Shown here one piece after another: positions 21,812 through 31,160 of a stretch of 64,000 nucleotides of DNA. This DNA is from Symbiodinium natans (Eukaryota > Sar > Dinophyceae > Suessiales > Symbiodiniaceae), in NCBI GenBank assembly GCA_905221605.1, contig CAJNDS010002691.1, positions 250,790-314,789 on the forward strand. Reading direction: 5' to 3'. Every line of letters begins with the position of its first letter. Positions within the stretch are counted from its first letter, which is position 1. The position numbers were made by a program, and so were the translations under genes. A model generated the notes under the pieces. It was not told the origin of the DNA. It saw nothing but the letters and a program-made list of their open reading frames with translations, and ran no database searches.

Positions 21812-23029
21812 TCACGTCTTCTTGCTTCTGCACTCGACACCAGGATGATGCCCATAGCAGAAGCAACACTTGTGCAGACCTTTGTCGCACTTCGGTCCAT
21901 GCACCTTACAGGTCTTCAACGAGAACCCGAAACACAGCGAGTTTCCCTCAGGATCCTCGGGTGTGCCGCCAATCAGCGCCTTCGGCATGGGAACCCGACG
22001 CTTCTTGGCAGGCGGTGTCTCAACATCCGCCTCCTTCTTCGGGTCTTTCTTCTTGTTCTTCCGAGTCTTCTTCTTCTTGGGCGTTTCAGCCGCCTCCGGA
22101 TCTTCGGTTGCTGGCGCTGACCCCTGCTTGAGACGAGGCATGAGCAACCACATGACCGCCGGGCTCTGCAAGACACGGGTCAACGGAACATCAAGTGGGA
22201 GCTCACCGCCAGGTCCGTTCACCAGACCTGCCCTGGTTGCCTCGCCCAGCCGAACGTGAATCTCTCTGTCCGCTTGCGCAAGCTGAGCCAGCGACACGGG
22301 GTGGAAACCAGCCTTTGCCTCGCGTTGCAACTCATCAAACAAGAGGGCTATCAGTTCTTCATGACGGGCAAAGGACATCACCTGTGCCACAGCATAAGCA
22401 ATGCCTCTGCGACGCAGTGCCTGGTGAACCTCAAGCTCCGTAGCCACTGCCGCTGTCATGCCTGGCTCCACACGCGTCTCCTTGATGACACCATCCTTGG
22501 CTGGCTGCCAAATCTTAAGGCTATTGATCTCCTTGACAGCGTTGATCTCCTGCGACCTTGTGGTGCACTGCGCCCAAGAGATGTACTTGACACGACCCTC
22601 ATCCAACATCTGGCACGCCAAACTAACCAAGTTCTGGGATGGCTCAAGGCGATCCTGAATCTTCAAGGGAGCAATCTTCGCTGCCAACAGCTCGATTCGG
22701 GCTGCCATCTCTTGTGGTGGCAACTTCCGCGGTGCATCCTGTTCCGACGCCTCAGCCTGTCTCTTGATTTCGCCCGCAGACACAGTGTAGGACTCCATGA
22801 ACAACCTACGCAACTTCGCAGCGTGGGTGACCATAGCTGGGTCGGTACCCAAGACGGGTCCTATGACCTGTGACTCGAACGACTTGTCATCAGCATGATT
22901 CTGGATGCAGAAGCCAAAGGTAGCATAAGTGTTCCACCCATGGGTAGCAAGCTTCTTCACAACGGCTCCCGGGATGCCAATGCGCGTGCACCTCGCAGCA
23001 AACACAGGCTCACTGTCGACCATGGACAT
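21812..23029 (-). CDS. Gag-like zinc-finger protein of the DIRS-like element
   Basis: 405 codons. A helical N-terminal two thirds is followed by a strongly basic patch (KKKKTRKNKKKDPKK) and a Cys/His cluster at the C-terminus: CFGF, TCKVHGPKC, LHKCCFCYGHHPGVEC. This arrangement suggests a zinc-binding nucleic-acid-binding tail. Position between recombinase and Pol, and size, fit a Gag that would package element RNA; that role is inferred. It ends 15 bases before the Pol start, so the two are probably expressed from one transcript. Confidence 0.65.
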   Translation of the reverse strand: MSMVDSEPVFAARCTRIGIPGAVVKKLATHGWNTYATFGFCIQNHADDKSFESQVIGPVLGTDPAMVTHAAKLRRLFMESYTVSAGEIKRQAEASEQDAPRKLPPQEMAARIELLAAKIAPLKIQDRLEPSQNLVSLACQMLDEGRVKYISWAQCTTRSQEINAVKEINSLKIWQPAKDGVIKETRVEPGMTAAVATELEVHQALRRRGIAYAVAQVMSFARHEELIALLFDELQREAKAGFHPVSLAQLAQADREIHVRLGEATRAGLVNGPGGELPLDVPLTRVLQSPAVMWLLMPRLKQGSAPATEDPEAAETPKKKKTRKNKKKDPKKEADVETPPAKKRRVPMPKALIGGTPEDPEGNSLCFGFSLKTCKVHGPKCDKGLHKCCFCYGHHPGVECRSKKT

Positions 23030-23168
23030 GCTAGCTTTCAGTCGCGGGCCTTTGCCTCACGAGCACTCGGGCCTTCCCAAGCTGCACAAACAGGGCATGC
23101 CTCCTGTGTTTCGTTTAGCAAGAAAGCAACACGCAGTTCTCCCCCGCTCCCGCCGGTATGAAAAATTT

Positions 23169-23194
23169 ATGATGCGCGCGCGCGCGCGCATCAT
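23169..23194. repeat. Perfect 26-bp palindrome with CG core
   Basis: ATGATG, seven CG dinucleotides, then CATCAT: an exact palindrome. It sits in the only long intergenic gap of the element (23030-23323), between the recombinase stop and the Gag start. It could be a regulatory or structural signal, or simply a CG microsatellite. Confidence 0.7.
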
Positions 23195-23323
23195 GTCGCG
23201 AGACACTTCTCCTACGCCCTAACATCGATTCTGCGTACATGCACACAACGAAATGCTACTACATACATCACAGAATCCTTCTCGCACATCACAGATCCCT
23301 ACACGGCCTACACGCACATTCTT

Positions 23324-24187
23324 TCACATCCAGCACACGGAACACTGTCGGGTGTTGCACGAAGGCACAAACTTGAGCTGCTCGTAGTTAGAGTTGGCCG
23401 TCCTCCCACACTTGAACACGCATGCCTCCCCATCGTCATCTGAAGTCACAACAGGGCTCAAGTGCACAACTCCACTCATCCAGCGCCTAAAGGCTATGCA
23501 CTCCGGCATGGCCATAGGCGCGGCCTTTGCGACCTGATGCACAGCTACTTCCGCCATCATCTGCTCATCCTCGGAATCAGCTTCTGCACCTTGTGCATCG
23601 GGCTCCGACTCATCTTCCAATTCACTGGCATCCCCATCACCCTCAGTCGCTCGTGGGAACACCTCATCAACGGCGCCTGCCAAAATCTTCATGCCCTCTT
23701 CAACCGACCTGCATCCCGACCAACGACCAGATCGACTTGCGTCAGGGGAAAACATGGCATGAATGATGCACTCGTACACGCCCTCAATGAAATGCAGTAC
23801 AGCTGATTGTCCATCCCGCTCATACTCCAACGCACTCTTCTCAAAGGTTGACATGTGATACCCTGCCCTGCGCTGCAAGTCTTGCGGGCACGCAGCACGC
23901 GACAGCCACGACAACACCGTTGCCTTCAGGGAGTGAGTTGCAATATCGCTAAGTCGGCTCACCGGAACGTGCATACCTGCCAGCTTCTCACGCAACCACA
24001 TAGCCCCATGCATGGGCTCGAATGGCAACGCCGACCACCCCCCTGTGGACACGGGCGCAGGCTGCAACGGGCAATTCCTGCTCGCCACCAGATTATGGTC
24101 TCTCCGGTTGCGCAACCAGTTGCCCGCCCAATCAAGCTTGGACATTCCCGGTAGCACGGCTACAACCGGCAACAACCGAAACTTCAT
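23324..24187 (-). CDS. Tyrosine recombinase, catalytic C-terminal part
   Basis: 287 codons. Catalytic residues of the tyrosine recombinase family are visible in order: THSLKATVLSWLSR (H85, K88), GYH (H111) and the nucleophile in EYERD (Y122). HSLKAT-LSW and GYH with Y-RD form the pattern typical of DIRS-type recombinases. The enzyme would join a circular DNA copy to the target without a target duplication. The ATG overlaps the stop of the preceding frame as ATGA (24184-24187). The sequence reads as one domain across that joint, so either the stop-start overlap is used or a one-base frameshift has split the gene. The last 130 residues are acidic and unrecognised. Confidence 0.8.
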   Translation of the reverse strand: MKFRLLPVVAVLPGMSKLDWAGNWLRNRRDHNLVASRNCPLQPAPVSTGGWSALPFEPMHGAMWLREKLAGMHVPVSRLSDIATHSLKATVLSWLSRAACPQDLQRRAGYHMSTFEKSALEYERDGQSAVLHFIEGVYECIIHAMFSPDASRSGRWSGCRSVEEGMKILAGAVDEVFPRATEGDGDASELEDESEPDAQGAEADSEDEQMMAEVAVHQVAKAAPMAMPECIAFRRWMSGVVHLSPVVTSDDDGEACVFKCGRTANSNYEQLKFVPSCNTRQCSVCWM

Positions 24188-25119
24188 GGCAGGCTCGTCT
24201 CAACAAACCCCCTTCCCTCAGGCGCATCCAGGACTGGCTCCTCCTCTGAGTGCATTGCGTCAGACCATCTCAAGCGACAGTGAAGAGCGAAACACACAAA
24301 ACCTGCGATGATGGCATCCACACATGCGCTTGATGCGGCCAAGGTCTCAAGAAAGACCACCTCAGCGACAGTAAGTGGCACCTTCTTATGCACCTGTCTG
24401 GGCTGTGTGTTGCTGCACGCTCCCTTAACCCTTGGAGACTCAAGCACATCAGACACCTTGGCTCCCAAGGTACCACAGGCGAACCCAAGGGCTTGCACGA
24501 ACCTTGACACCCTTGAGACCGGTGCCCCTTCACGCCGCATGTAGCAAATGTACCTGTAAGCTTCTTGCTCGGTGATCGGAAACACTGCAACAACTTGCTC
24601 AGCTGCAAGCGAGGCCTTCCATCGTCCGTAACACAACAACGAGTTTGCCCTATTGCGTAACGTAGACGTGGCCTTGCCTGAGAAAGCATCCCGGACCGAC
24701 TCAAGAACAAGCTCTTCGTCTTCTTCAGCTGCATCAAGGATGATAGCCCCCAACTTGGTTCCTGTGCCCGAAACCATAATCAAAGCTTTCCAAGACTGTA
24801 GCGCAGCATTGCGAGCCGCATCTCGCTCATCTTGCCATGCCCTGCATTGCCCCGATTTCTTTAGCCACTTTTTGGACACAACAAGTTTCAAGCCTCCGGC
24901 CCCCGCCAAGTCTGCGTCACTTGCCGAGACGGCAGTAGACACCACACTAGCGAGATCGTCCTGGTCCAGCAAGCTTTGTGACGGCCACTCGACCCTCATA
25001 GCTTTGGACGGACTCGGTTGTCCTAGTGTGTCAGCAAGAATAGACCCTTCACATTCCCACGGCAATAGTGGGCGCTTGGGTCTTGCACCGGCATTCCACA
25101 AGGCAGCCCTGAAGAACAA
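24184..25119 (-). CDS. Tyrosine recombinase, N-terminal part
   Basis: 311 codons encoding the core-binding half of the recombinase and the start of its catalytic domain. LRNRANSLLCYGRWK with a following helical region looks like the SAM-like DNA-binding half. Near the C-terminus is CRLRWSDA (residues 281-288), the first catalytic Arg motif of the family. It ends FVETSLP, and the strand continues in the next frame as MKFRLLPVVA, as expected for an uninterrupted recombinase. A working protein needs both frames. Confidence 0.75.
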   Translation of the reverse strand: MFFRAALWNAGARPKRPLLPWECEGSILADTLGQPSPSKAMRVEWPSQSLLDQDDLASVVSTAVSASDADLAGAGGLKLVVSKKWLKKSGQCRAWQDERDAARNAALQSWKALIMVSGTGTKLGAIILDAAEEDEELVLESVRDAFSGKATSTLRNRANSLLCYGRWKASLAAEQVVAVFPITEQEAYRYICYMRREGAPVSRVSRFVQALGFACGTLGAKVSDVLESPRVKGACSNTQPRQVHKKVPLTVAEVVFLETLAASSACVDAIIAGFVCFALHCRLRWSDAMHSEEEPVLDAPEGRGFVETSLP

Positions 25120-25201
25120 ATCCCCTAGGTCATCGGACTTATCCCCCCCCCTTTGTCACACACACACGATGACCCTGAAGCCATCGAAAGCCAATCAGGC
25201 C

Positions 25202-25660
25202 TTACTGGAACGCAGGGGGCGCTGCAATGCACCACCCAGCCAGTGCTCGCACGACCTGCAGGAGCAGGACGAAGAGGGAAAGGACACTAATGACGACCCA
25301 AGAACGCAGCTGATTATGTTGATCCAGCCACCACGCCACCTGGATCCCGTTATCTCCAGCCCTACGAAGAGCGGAATCAGTGTCAAGGCGCAGCGACTCT
25401 ACTCGCTCTTCCAACGCGAGCACACGATCCGCAAGGTCCCGAACACTTTCACGCACCTGCAGGTCTTCTTGCTGAGACGCACGAAGCTGCTGGGAATGAT
25501 CTGTTGCAATGGAAAGCAAATCAACACTCCGGCGTTCAAGATTCTGGATGCGAAGCAGCAAAGCGTCCACACCCAAAATAAGCTGATTCACTTCTGTCCG
25601 AAGCTCGTGATAGGGACTGACAAAATGCGGCTCTTCCAGACTCTGAAGGTTCAGTTGCAT
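25202..25660 (-). CDS. Small coiled-coil protein with a C-terminal membrane segment
   Basis: 152 codons on the element's sense strand, upstream of the recombinase. Residues about 15-105 have a heptad-like pattern of Leu/Val with many Glu, Arg and Gln (LRIQNLERRSVDLLSI, LADRVLALEERVESLRL), indicating a coiled coil. Residues about 118-142 are hydrophobic (WVVISVLSLFVLLLQVV), a likely membrane anchor. No family was recognised. An adjacent upstream frame (25900-25661) also ends in a hydrophobic stretch and could be part of it. Its place inside the element suggests an accessory protein. Confidence 0.5.
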   Translation of the reverse strand: MQLNLQSLEEPHFVSPYHELRTEVNQLILGVDALLLRIQNLERRSVDLLSIATDHSQQLRASQQEDLQVRESVRDLADRVLALEERVESLRLDTDSALRRAGDNGIQVAWWLDQHNQLRSWVVISVLSLFVLLLQVVRALAGWCIAAPPAFQ

Positions 25661-25961
25661 TCAAGGAACAGCAGCCCTAGTCCACGTTGCCCACACGACA
25701 ACCAAAACTGCACCCAAAAACGAGCACGTGAAGTGGGAAACACAGCACGTCAATGGATGAATCCCACTGCTTGCAGGCGCCTGGCACAAACTCACAGGCC
25801 TCTCTAAGGCTGCACGGCCCTTGGAACGAGCTCGCTGCTCGAGGCCGTGTACCATCCGCCAGCCCCCACGGGGCTGACTTGCACGAAGCCCTAAGGGCAA
25901 CCCCAGAGGTTACCGAGCCTGGGACCTCTAGCGAAGCAAATACAAGCCTGTAGAGAGCCCG

Positions 25962-26373
25962 GACAAAATTTCTGATGCCACAGCTTTCTGTGGCCTTTGA
26001 GCACTGACATGGTGCATGCGTTCACACAACACATGATTCAGTGCATCCCAAAAAAAAAACACTCGTGCCCCTTCCCACAAATGAAAATATAGTGTAATAC
26101 TTCATGCAAACACTGGAGCTCACACACAGGGACTTTTTGCACGGGGGACTTCAGGAATCACTTTCGGACCCCCCCTCCCTCCACCATGCAAACCCAATGT
26201 CGTTCATGGCCCAAAAGCTCGAGGGACTTCAGGAATCACTTTCGGACCCCTCCCTCCACAAACCCCAAAGCACCAATGATTGACACGTAAAACAGTTTTG
26301 TTCTGGGACGATGTGCTCTCACATCTGTTGCATCGCCTTTTGGGAATAAAGAATTATCAAGAAGAAGTATTCC
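25962..26373. repeat. 5' terminal region of DIRS-like element 2
   Basis: Non-coding terminal sequence shared with element 1: one block (25966-26049) and then the right-end block (26053-26373). Inside the latter the string GGGACTTCAGGAATCACTTT occurs twice, about 80 bp apart. The end reads AAGAAGTATTCC before copia sequence resumes with ATTGTGC. Confidence 0.7.
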
Positions 26374-28906
26374 ATTGTGCATGCTTCAATGCCCAAGGGT
26401 ACAAAACATGATCTGAAGTGATCTGAATGTTCAAGTTTTGCTCAACTTGGGCAATCAAAGTGCGAACCTGACCATACAATGTCCTTTGCATCTGACTTAC
26501 CGAACCACTACTTTGTGGGTGTGATTTGGGCGCAGCACGAAGACTCAATCCACCTAGTTCAGCGCAGACTCTTTGGCAGACATTCTTCAATGGGGATTCT
26601 TGGTCATACTGCAGAATGCCAAAAGTTCTTCCGCACTCGTAGATGAATTTCTTCAATTCGGCTACTGCATAGTTGTTCTCACCTTTTGAGGGAACAATCA
26701 CAGCCATGCCCAAACCAGTCTGAACATCACAAGCTGACAAGATCTTTCTCAATGGGAGATCTGGATGTGTAGCTTGGAAGCAATAGTCAACCTGAATCAC
26801 AGGCTGTCTATCTGACTGTTTCTTTGCAGGACCATGACGACCTTTTGACTTGACACAATGAGGACACCAATCTCTGAAAGGCAAATGCGTCAATTCATGT
26901 TGGGCTCTTTCTGAGGCTGATGGTTCACCAGGAACCTTCAATCCTTTAGCAACTCTAGCATGCTTGTCATCAGTGTCCTGAATGGGCCTTCCTACCTCAA
27001 TAGGCACCGAAGCGAAGACAACAAAGCCTCTCCAAACATGATACAATTCTCGCCTAGGATCTTCCTTAGGTTCCGTTTCAACACCATCAGGATCAAGCAT
27101 GGTGCACCACAGGTCTTCAATCTCTGAGCCGTTCAACTCAGGGAACTGCGATTCCACAATGTATGTGTAACGCTCAGCAGTAAGCAAATCACCTAGGCTC
27201 TGTTCTGCAATTGGGGAAGGCTCATCATCCGGGTGCACAGTATCTGTACGTTTCTGATGAACCATACGAACCCAATAGTTTGGTAACTGAAGCCAATAGT
27301 CGGTGGTTCGCTCTTTACTTGTGGTCGAATCGAGAGTGTGATAGAGCCGCACCAAATCTTCACGCATTTTCGCATTGAACTCGCCAATCGAGCGAAGTCT
27401 TCTGAGAATAGCAATCTCGCTATCTCCAAGCTGCGGCTCTCCGCGAGACACTTGTTCCAATGTCGAGGGGGCAGAGCGAGTCGCGGATTGCGGTTTTTCC
27501 GGCTGTTTCGAGACAATGCGAACTTTCTTTGATTCTTTCTCGGTCCCTCGGCTCGGAACACTCTCAATGGGGCGGGTCGGGCGGGGCGAAGAAGACAATG
27601 CATCTTGCGGACGCGTGCGTTCGCGTGTGCGTTTCGCGCCGGTTTCTAGCTGTCCGCTCGCCGGATACAATGCAAACTCAGTGGTGCCCGTCCAATCACC
27701 AGACAATGCAGCATCCGGATCCTCAAGAGATCTCCAATCTGCATCGCGATAGACCTGCTCGGTACCATCCTTATACCTCACCTTAGTGACGCGTGCGCCA
27801 GTCAATCTGGCCTCTGCAACAGGCAACGAGCTACGAAGACGAGTCAATCCGAACATAGCTCGTCTTGTTTTCACATGATGCCTGATCAGGAGGCAGTTTG
27901 GATCATCAATCTCCCAATAATCCATGTTCTTTGTTGCTTTTCTTTTGGCTGCAACAGTTCTGGCGAACGCTGGTTTGGATCTTGCTCTAGCTTGTGCCAT
28001 CGCAACCAATGAAGAAATCTTTGAAAGATGATCATACTCACAATGAGTGGAATCAGTGATGCCTCTCAACTCAAGATCAATGGTCTCAAGATCGAGGTCA
28101 TCCATGAGGCTACTGATTTCCAATTCAGTTCGGGGGCCTGAATAGGCTGAGTAGGGAATGACAGTAGGGGTGAGATACACCAAGGTGCCTTGCCGAACAA
28201 TAGGCACGGTTTGATTTGACGGTGTCATCAATGCCATGAAATCCTTTGCCATGATTGTCCAAAAATCTTGAAGCAAGAACTTAGACACACTGACCAATGG
28301 GAAAGGAATGTGCTCACAAACATAGAACTGCACGCACAATGAGTGGCCATTGCAGTCAAGTTCAACAATACGCTTCCCCAAGATGGACAATGTCTTGCCT
28401 GAGATGCTTCTAAGCGCCGGGCAATCACTGCCTACTGGGTGCAATGGATAGTCCGATGCGAACCAAGGTGGACAGCAATTTGCTGGTGCGCCAGAATCGA
28501 ACAAAATCCAGCTCCTGTCGACAATGCCTGACTGTATGTGGAAATCAGACAAGCGATCAATCCCAATGCCAGTTGGGTTCGACACTAGCTCACTCTGACC
28601 TTCAATGCTTGACTCACTGCTACTGTCATCATGTGGAGTGTGACTGCCAATCATTCTGTCGACAATCACATCATCTGCACTGCGAGGATGTGGAGGAACA
28701 GAGGCTGACAATGTTCCAATCAGCATCAAAGCTCCTACGAACAATCTACTTGCAAGGCTGGGTCTCACAGGCCTGGGGGTTGCACTAGACCTTCTGGGGC
28801 TCTCAAGCAATGGATTGTTCGAAGCAAGTTGAGGAGTCAATGATTCTCTCTCTTCACTCCGCTCTGTGCTCTCAATGGTGACTGCTGCTGCAGTCTCTTG
28901 GGTCGC
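26374..28906 (-). pseudogene. Protease and integrase part of element C Gag-Pol
   Basis: A minus-strand frame (28840-26374 open) encodes the front of Pol. WILFDSGAPANCCPPW holds the retropepsin DSG. Further on is the integrase zinc module HELTHLPFRDWCPHC, then VIQVDYCF and LQYDQESPL with the first two acidic residues of the DDE triad. At the third position (36 residues after the second Asp) this copy has Ser instead of Glu. The frame ends at WALKHAQW, where the 16.7-kb DIRS-like nest is inserted. Upstream it reads ATQETAAAV, matching element A just after its Gag. The true gag lies inverted at 28908-30060. Confidence 0.85.
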
Positions 28907-28907
28907 C

Positions 28908-30060
28908 AGGAGGAGAAATCAAATTGTTTCCTCCACAGATTTTCCATGGTGAGTCCGAGAAATGGGAAGATTGGAGCTGGCAATTGAAGTCGTATGTTTC
29001 CTTGTACAAACCTGTAGCCCAGTCATTGATGGACAGACTGGAAGGTACTTATGATCCCTGCATTGACCAGCACTTGGAAGATTTCGAAGCAGCAAACTGT
29101 CCGAATCAAAGGTTAGTTGATTTCAGCAGACAATTGCACTATCTTCTTGCACAGATCACAGATGGCCCCGCCAGATTGGTCGTGAGATTGAACGAAGGCG
29201 GAAATGGTTTTGAGACCTGGAGGCAATTGTACGAACGTTTTGCATTGCCTGGCAGAGCCAGGGGAGTGAGCTTGTTGAGCAGATTGCTGGACTTCAGATT
29301 CAGAGACGCCTCATTCGAAGCGGATTTGACGGAGTTTATTTCATTGAAGAACAAGCATGAGAAAGCCACAGGGAAGCTCCTGGATGATGACCTATTGGTC
29401 ACTCTGATGGTCAACAAAACCTCAGGCGCATTGCAGCAACATTTGCGCCTCAACGTTGATGCATTGACCACGTTTTCCGATGTTGTACAGATTGTGAAAC
29501 AGTACTACCAGAGCAGGCATTTAGCCAATTGGAGGTCACCAAACTCTTCAGAGGGACCAGTTCCCATGGACATAGGTGCATTGAAAGGAAAAGGAAAAGG
29601 ATTCAAAGGCTACAAAGGAAAGGGCAAAGGATTCAAAGGAAAGAGCAAAGGATACAAAGGAAAAGGCAAAGGAAAGAATTGGAAAGGCAAAGGAAAGAAA
29701 GGATTCCACAAAGTCTCAGGAAAAGGAAAAGGAAAAGGAAAAGGAGGAAAGATTGGAAAAGGGCCCGACTCAGGAACAGGATGTTTCATTTGTGGTTCGC
29801 AGTCGCATTGGAGCAAGCATTGCCCTCAGAACCGACAGTCAGTGATTGCAGAGAGTGGAGAGCTAGGATATGAATGCACAGAAGAAGAGAATTGGCCTGA
29901 AGACACTGTTGACACCAGCTGGTGGTATGACGATTGGCAGAGCGCTTTGTACAGTGAAGAAGACTGGACGTATTGGGACGACGATTCCTGGTACGGTCAG
30001 GATTGGCATGATTCCTCTCAGGACTGGTCTGAGGATTGGTCTGATTGGAACTCAGGTGCG
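28908..30060 (+). pseudogene. Gag of element C in inverted orientation
   Basis: On the plus strand, opposite to the rest of element C, the sequence reads EIKLFPPQIFHGESEKWEDW and continues through a complete Gag: capsid-type helices (FETWRQLYERFALPGRARGV), a long KGKGKGFKGKG-type basic tract, a zinc knuckle CFICGSQSHWSKHC, and an acidic Trp/Asp-rich tail. It matches element A residues from about 15 on. The breakpoints share GCG/CGC. Re-inverting would join FQGLEG at 30411 to the start of this frame and its end to ATQETAAAV at 28906. The ATTG enrichment also flips strand exactly here. Confidence 0.85.
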
Positions 30061-30410
30061 CAACCGGTTTTTGCTGTCACTGGCAGCGCATTGAGCAGAG
30101 AGGTACCCAACGCAGGCTCGCCACCATTCACGTGAAGACCCATTGTCCCCACCAACTTGCTTGCACCTTCCGGCTTCTCTTGTGCCATAATAAGGAACAG
30201 ACTTGGGTCTGCATTGGACCTCTGAAAGCTCATTGCTTGTCCATCCTTTGACACCCAAGACATGCCTTGAAGACGTTGGTCTCGCCACTCCACCCATGCT
30301 GCAGGACTTTCGGCCAAACCGTACAAGGCCTTCCTCACAATCCACCGCTCCTCTTTTGTGCAAAGACCCAATTTCACCGCCGGTTTTGGGGGCTGCACCA
30401 CCACCAGACG
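30061..30410 (-). pseudogene. Foreign copia-like RT fragment at the inversion breakpoint
   Basis: About 115 codons, minus strand, of a reverse transcriptase that is not that of elements A, B or C. It reads RKALYGLAESPAAWVEWRD, then DPSLFLIM, then GLHVNGG where an active HVDD motif would stand. It has no counterpart in element A at this place. It fills the gap between the gag start and the inverted gag. Confidence 0.6.
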
Positions 30411-30446
30411 CCCTTCTAGACCTTGAAAGTTTCCAAATACTGCCAT
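30411..30446 (-). CDS. First codons of element C gag
   Basis: The ATG at 30446 starts MAVFGNFQGLEG, the same as MAVFGDFQGLGG of element A. The frame is then cut by the foreign RT fragment. It shows where gag originally began, about 60 bases after the primer-binding site. Confidence 0.7.
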
Positions 30447-30491
30447 CACGAATCTAGACAATCTTTCAAGAGCCCTTGGACTTCGTCCAGT

Positions 30492-30503
30492 GCTCCGCTA
30501 CCA
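30492..30503 (-). promoter_or_regulatory. Primer-binding site of element C
   Basis: TGGTAGCGGAGC directly follows the 5' LTR on the minus strand. It resembles the complement of an initiator-Met tRNA 3' end (TGGTAGCAGAG in other eukaryotes). The same 12 bases are at 32914-32925 in element A. Confidence 0.75.
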
Positions 30504-30716
30504 TGAAATTTTACAAAAGCGAAATCGTCTACTCAATCAGGTGATCTCAGAACTGCTCAACTCAATCAAGCACAATCACAAGCACCAACTCTGCTGTGTG
30601 ATGCAATCACTCGAGCTCAATGTTTTCCGACTTGAGCCAAAGTTGATCCAGCAATCCTCTGATGACCAATGCATCTCTGTGTGGATACAAAGGTGATCTG
30701 ACCAATCATCCTAACA
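30504..30716 (-). repeat. 5' LTR of element C
   Basis: 213 bp, read as identical to 4337-4549. It carries the 12-mer CTTTGGCTCAAG (30631-30642 on the minus strand). TTTAA follows at 30717-30721. Confidence 0.9.
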
Positions 30717-31160
30717 TTTAAGCCCCCCTTAAGCCCCCCTTCAAAGGGGTCCCTGCAAAGGGGGTTCTTTTGGGGGGGGGGGGGGGCAAAGGGTCAGCCC
30801 TTCCCCCCTTGAGCCCCCCTTAAGCCCAAGCCCCCCCTTAAGCCCCCCTTAAGCCCCCCCTTAAGCCCCCCCTTTAAGCCCCCTTTAAGCCCCCCCCTTA
30901 AGCCCCCCCTTAAAGCCCCCTTGAAGCCCTCCCTTTAAGCCCCCCTTTAAGCCCCCTTTGAAGCCCCCCTAAGCCCCCCTTTAAGCCCCCCTTTAAGCCC
31001 CCCTTTAAACCCCCTTTAAGCCCCCTTTTCAGCCCCCCTTTCAAGCCCCCCTAGAGCCCCCCTTTAAGGAAAACCCCCCTTGCAGCCCCTCTTTTTAAGC
31101 CCCCTTAAAGCCCCCCCTAAAGCTCCCCCCTGAAGCCGCAGCCAAGCCCCCCCCTCTGTG
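30717..31160. repeat. TTAAGCCCCCC satellite, middle part
   Basis: An array of units of about 10-12 bp (TTAAGCCCCCC with T and C run-length changes). It continues the array at 4285-4336 that element C interrupted. Confidence 0.9.

Larger units (their letters stand above)
17435..26373 (-). mobile_element. DIRS-like (tyrosine-recombinase) retroelement 2, full gene set
   Basis: An 8.9-kb element on the minus strand. In its own order it encodes a small coiled-coil/membrane ORF (25660-25202), a tyrosine recombinase in two overlapping frames (25119-23324), a zinc-finger Gag-like protein (23029-21812) and a 1366-aa polyprotein with RT and RNase H (21796-17696). A tyrosine recombinase with RT/RNase H and no DDE integrase defines the DIRS order. 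Here the recombinase comes first, whereas in classical DIRS elements it is encoded at or near the 3' end. It has no LTR pair and no target duplication. It lies head-to-tail with element 1, and its right junction is at CC (26372-26373) followed by copia sequence. Confidence 0.85.
4337..30716 (-). mobile_element. Copia-type LTR retrotransposon C, with nested insertions
   Basis: A minus-strand LTR element bounded by two 213-bp LTRs (4337-4549 and 30504-30716) that begin TGTTAGGATG and end AAATTTCA in element sense. TTTAA lies directly outside both ends (4332-4336 and 30717-30721), which is the target-site duplication. In element order: 5' LTR, primer-binding site, first codons of gag, a foreign RT fragment, the rest of gag inverted, protease and integrase, a 16.7-kb nest of DIRS-like elements (9638-26373), the rest of integrase, RT, RNase H, then the downstream ORF (split) and 3' LTR. 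Without the nest it is about 9.6 kb. Pol has in-frame stops, so this copy cannot be autonomous. LTR identity was judged by reading and by equal translations. Confidence 0.9.

Noticed and set aside
17435-26373. LTR-element reading of the two tandem units sharing end sequences
   Set aside because: There is no TG...CA repeat pair at the ends, no target duplication and no DDE integrase; the tyrosine recombinase and CC junctions fit a DIRS-like element.
28908-30060. A separate plus-strand retroelement at this place
   Set aside because: Its two ends fit exactly onto element C's missing gag, so it is an inversion within C and not another element.
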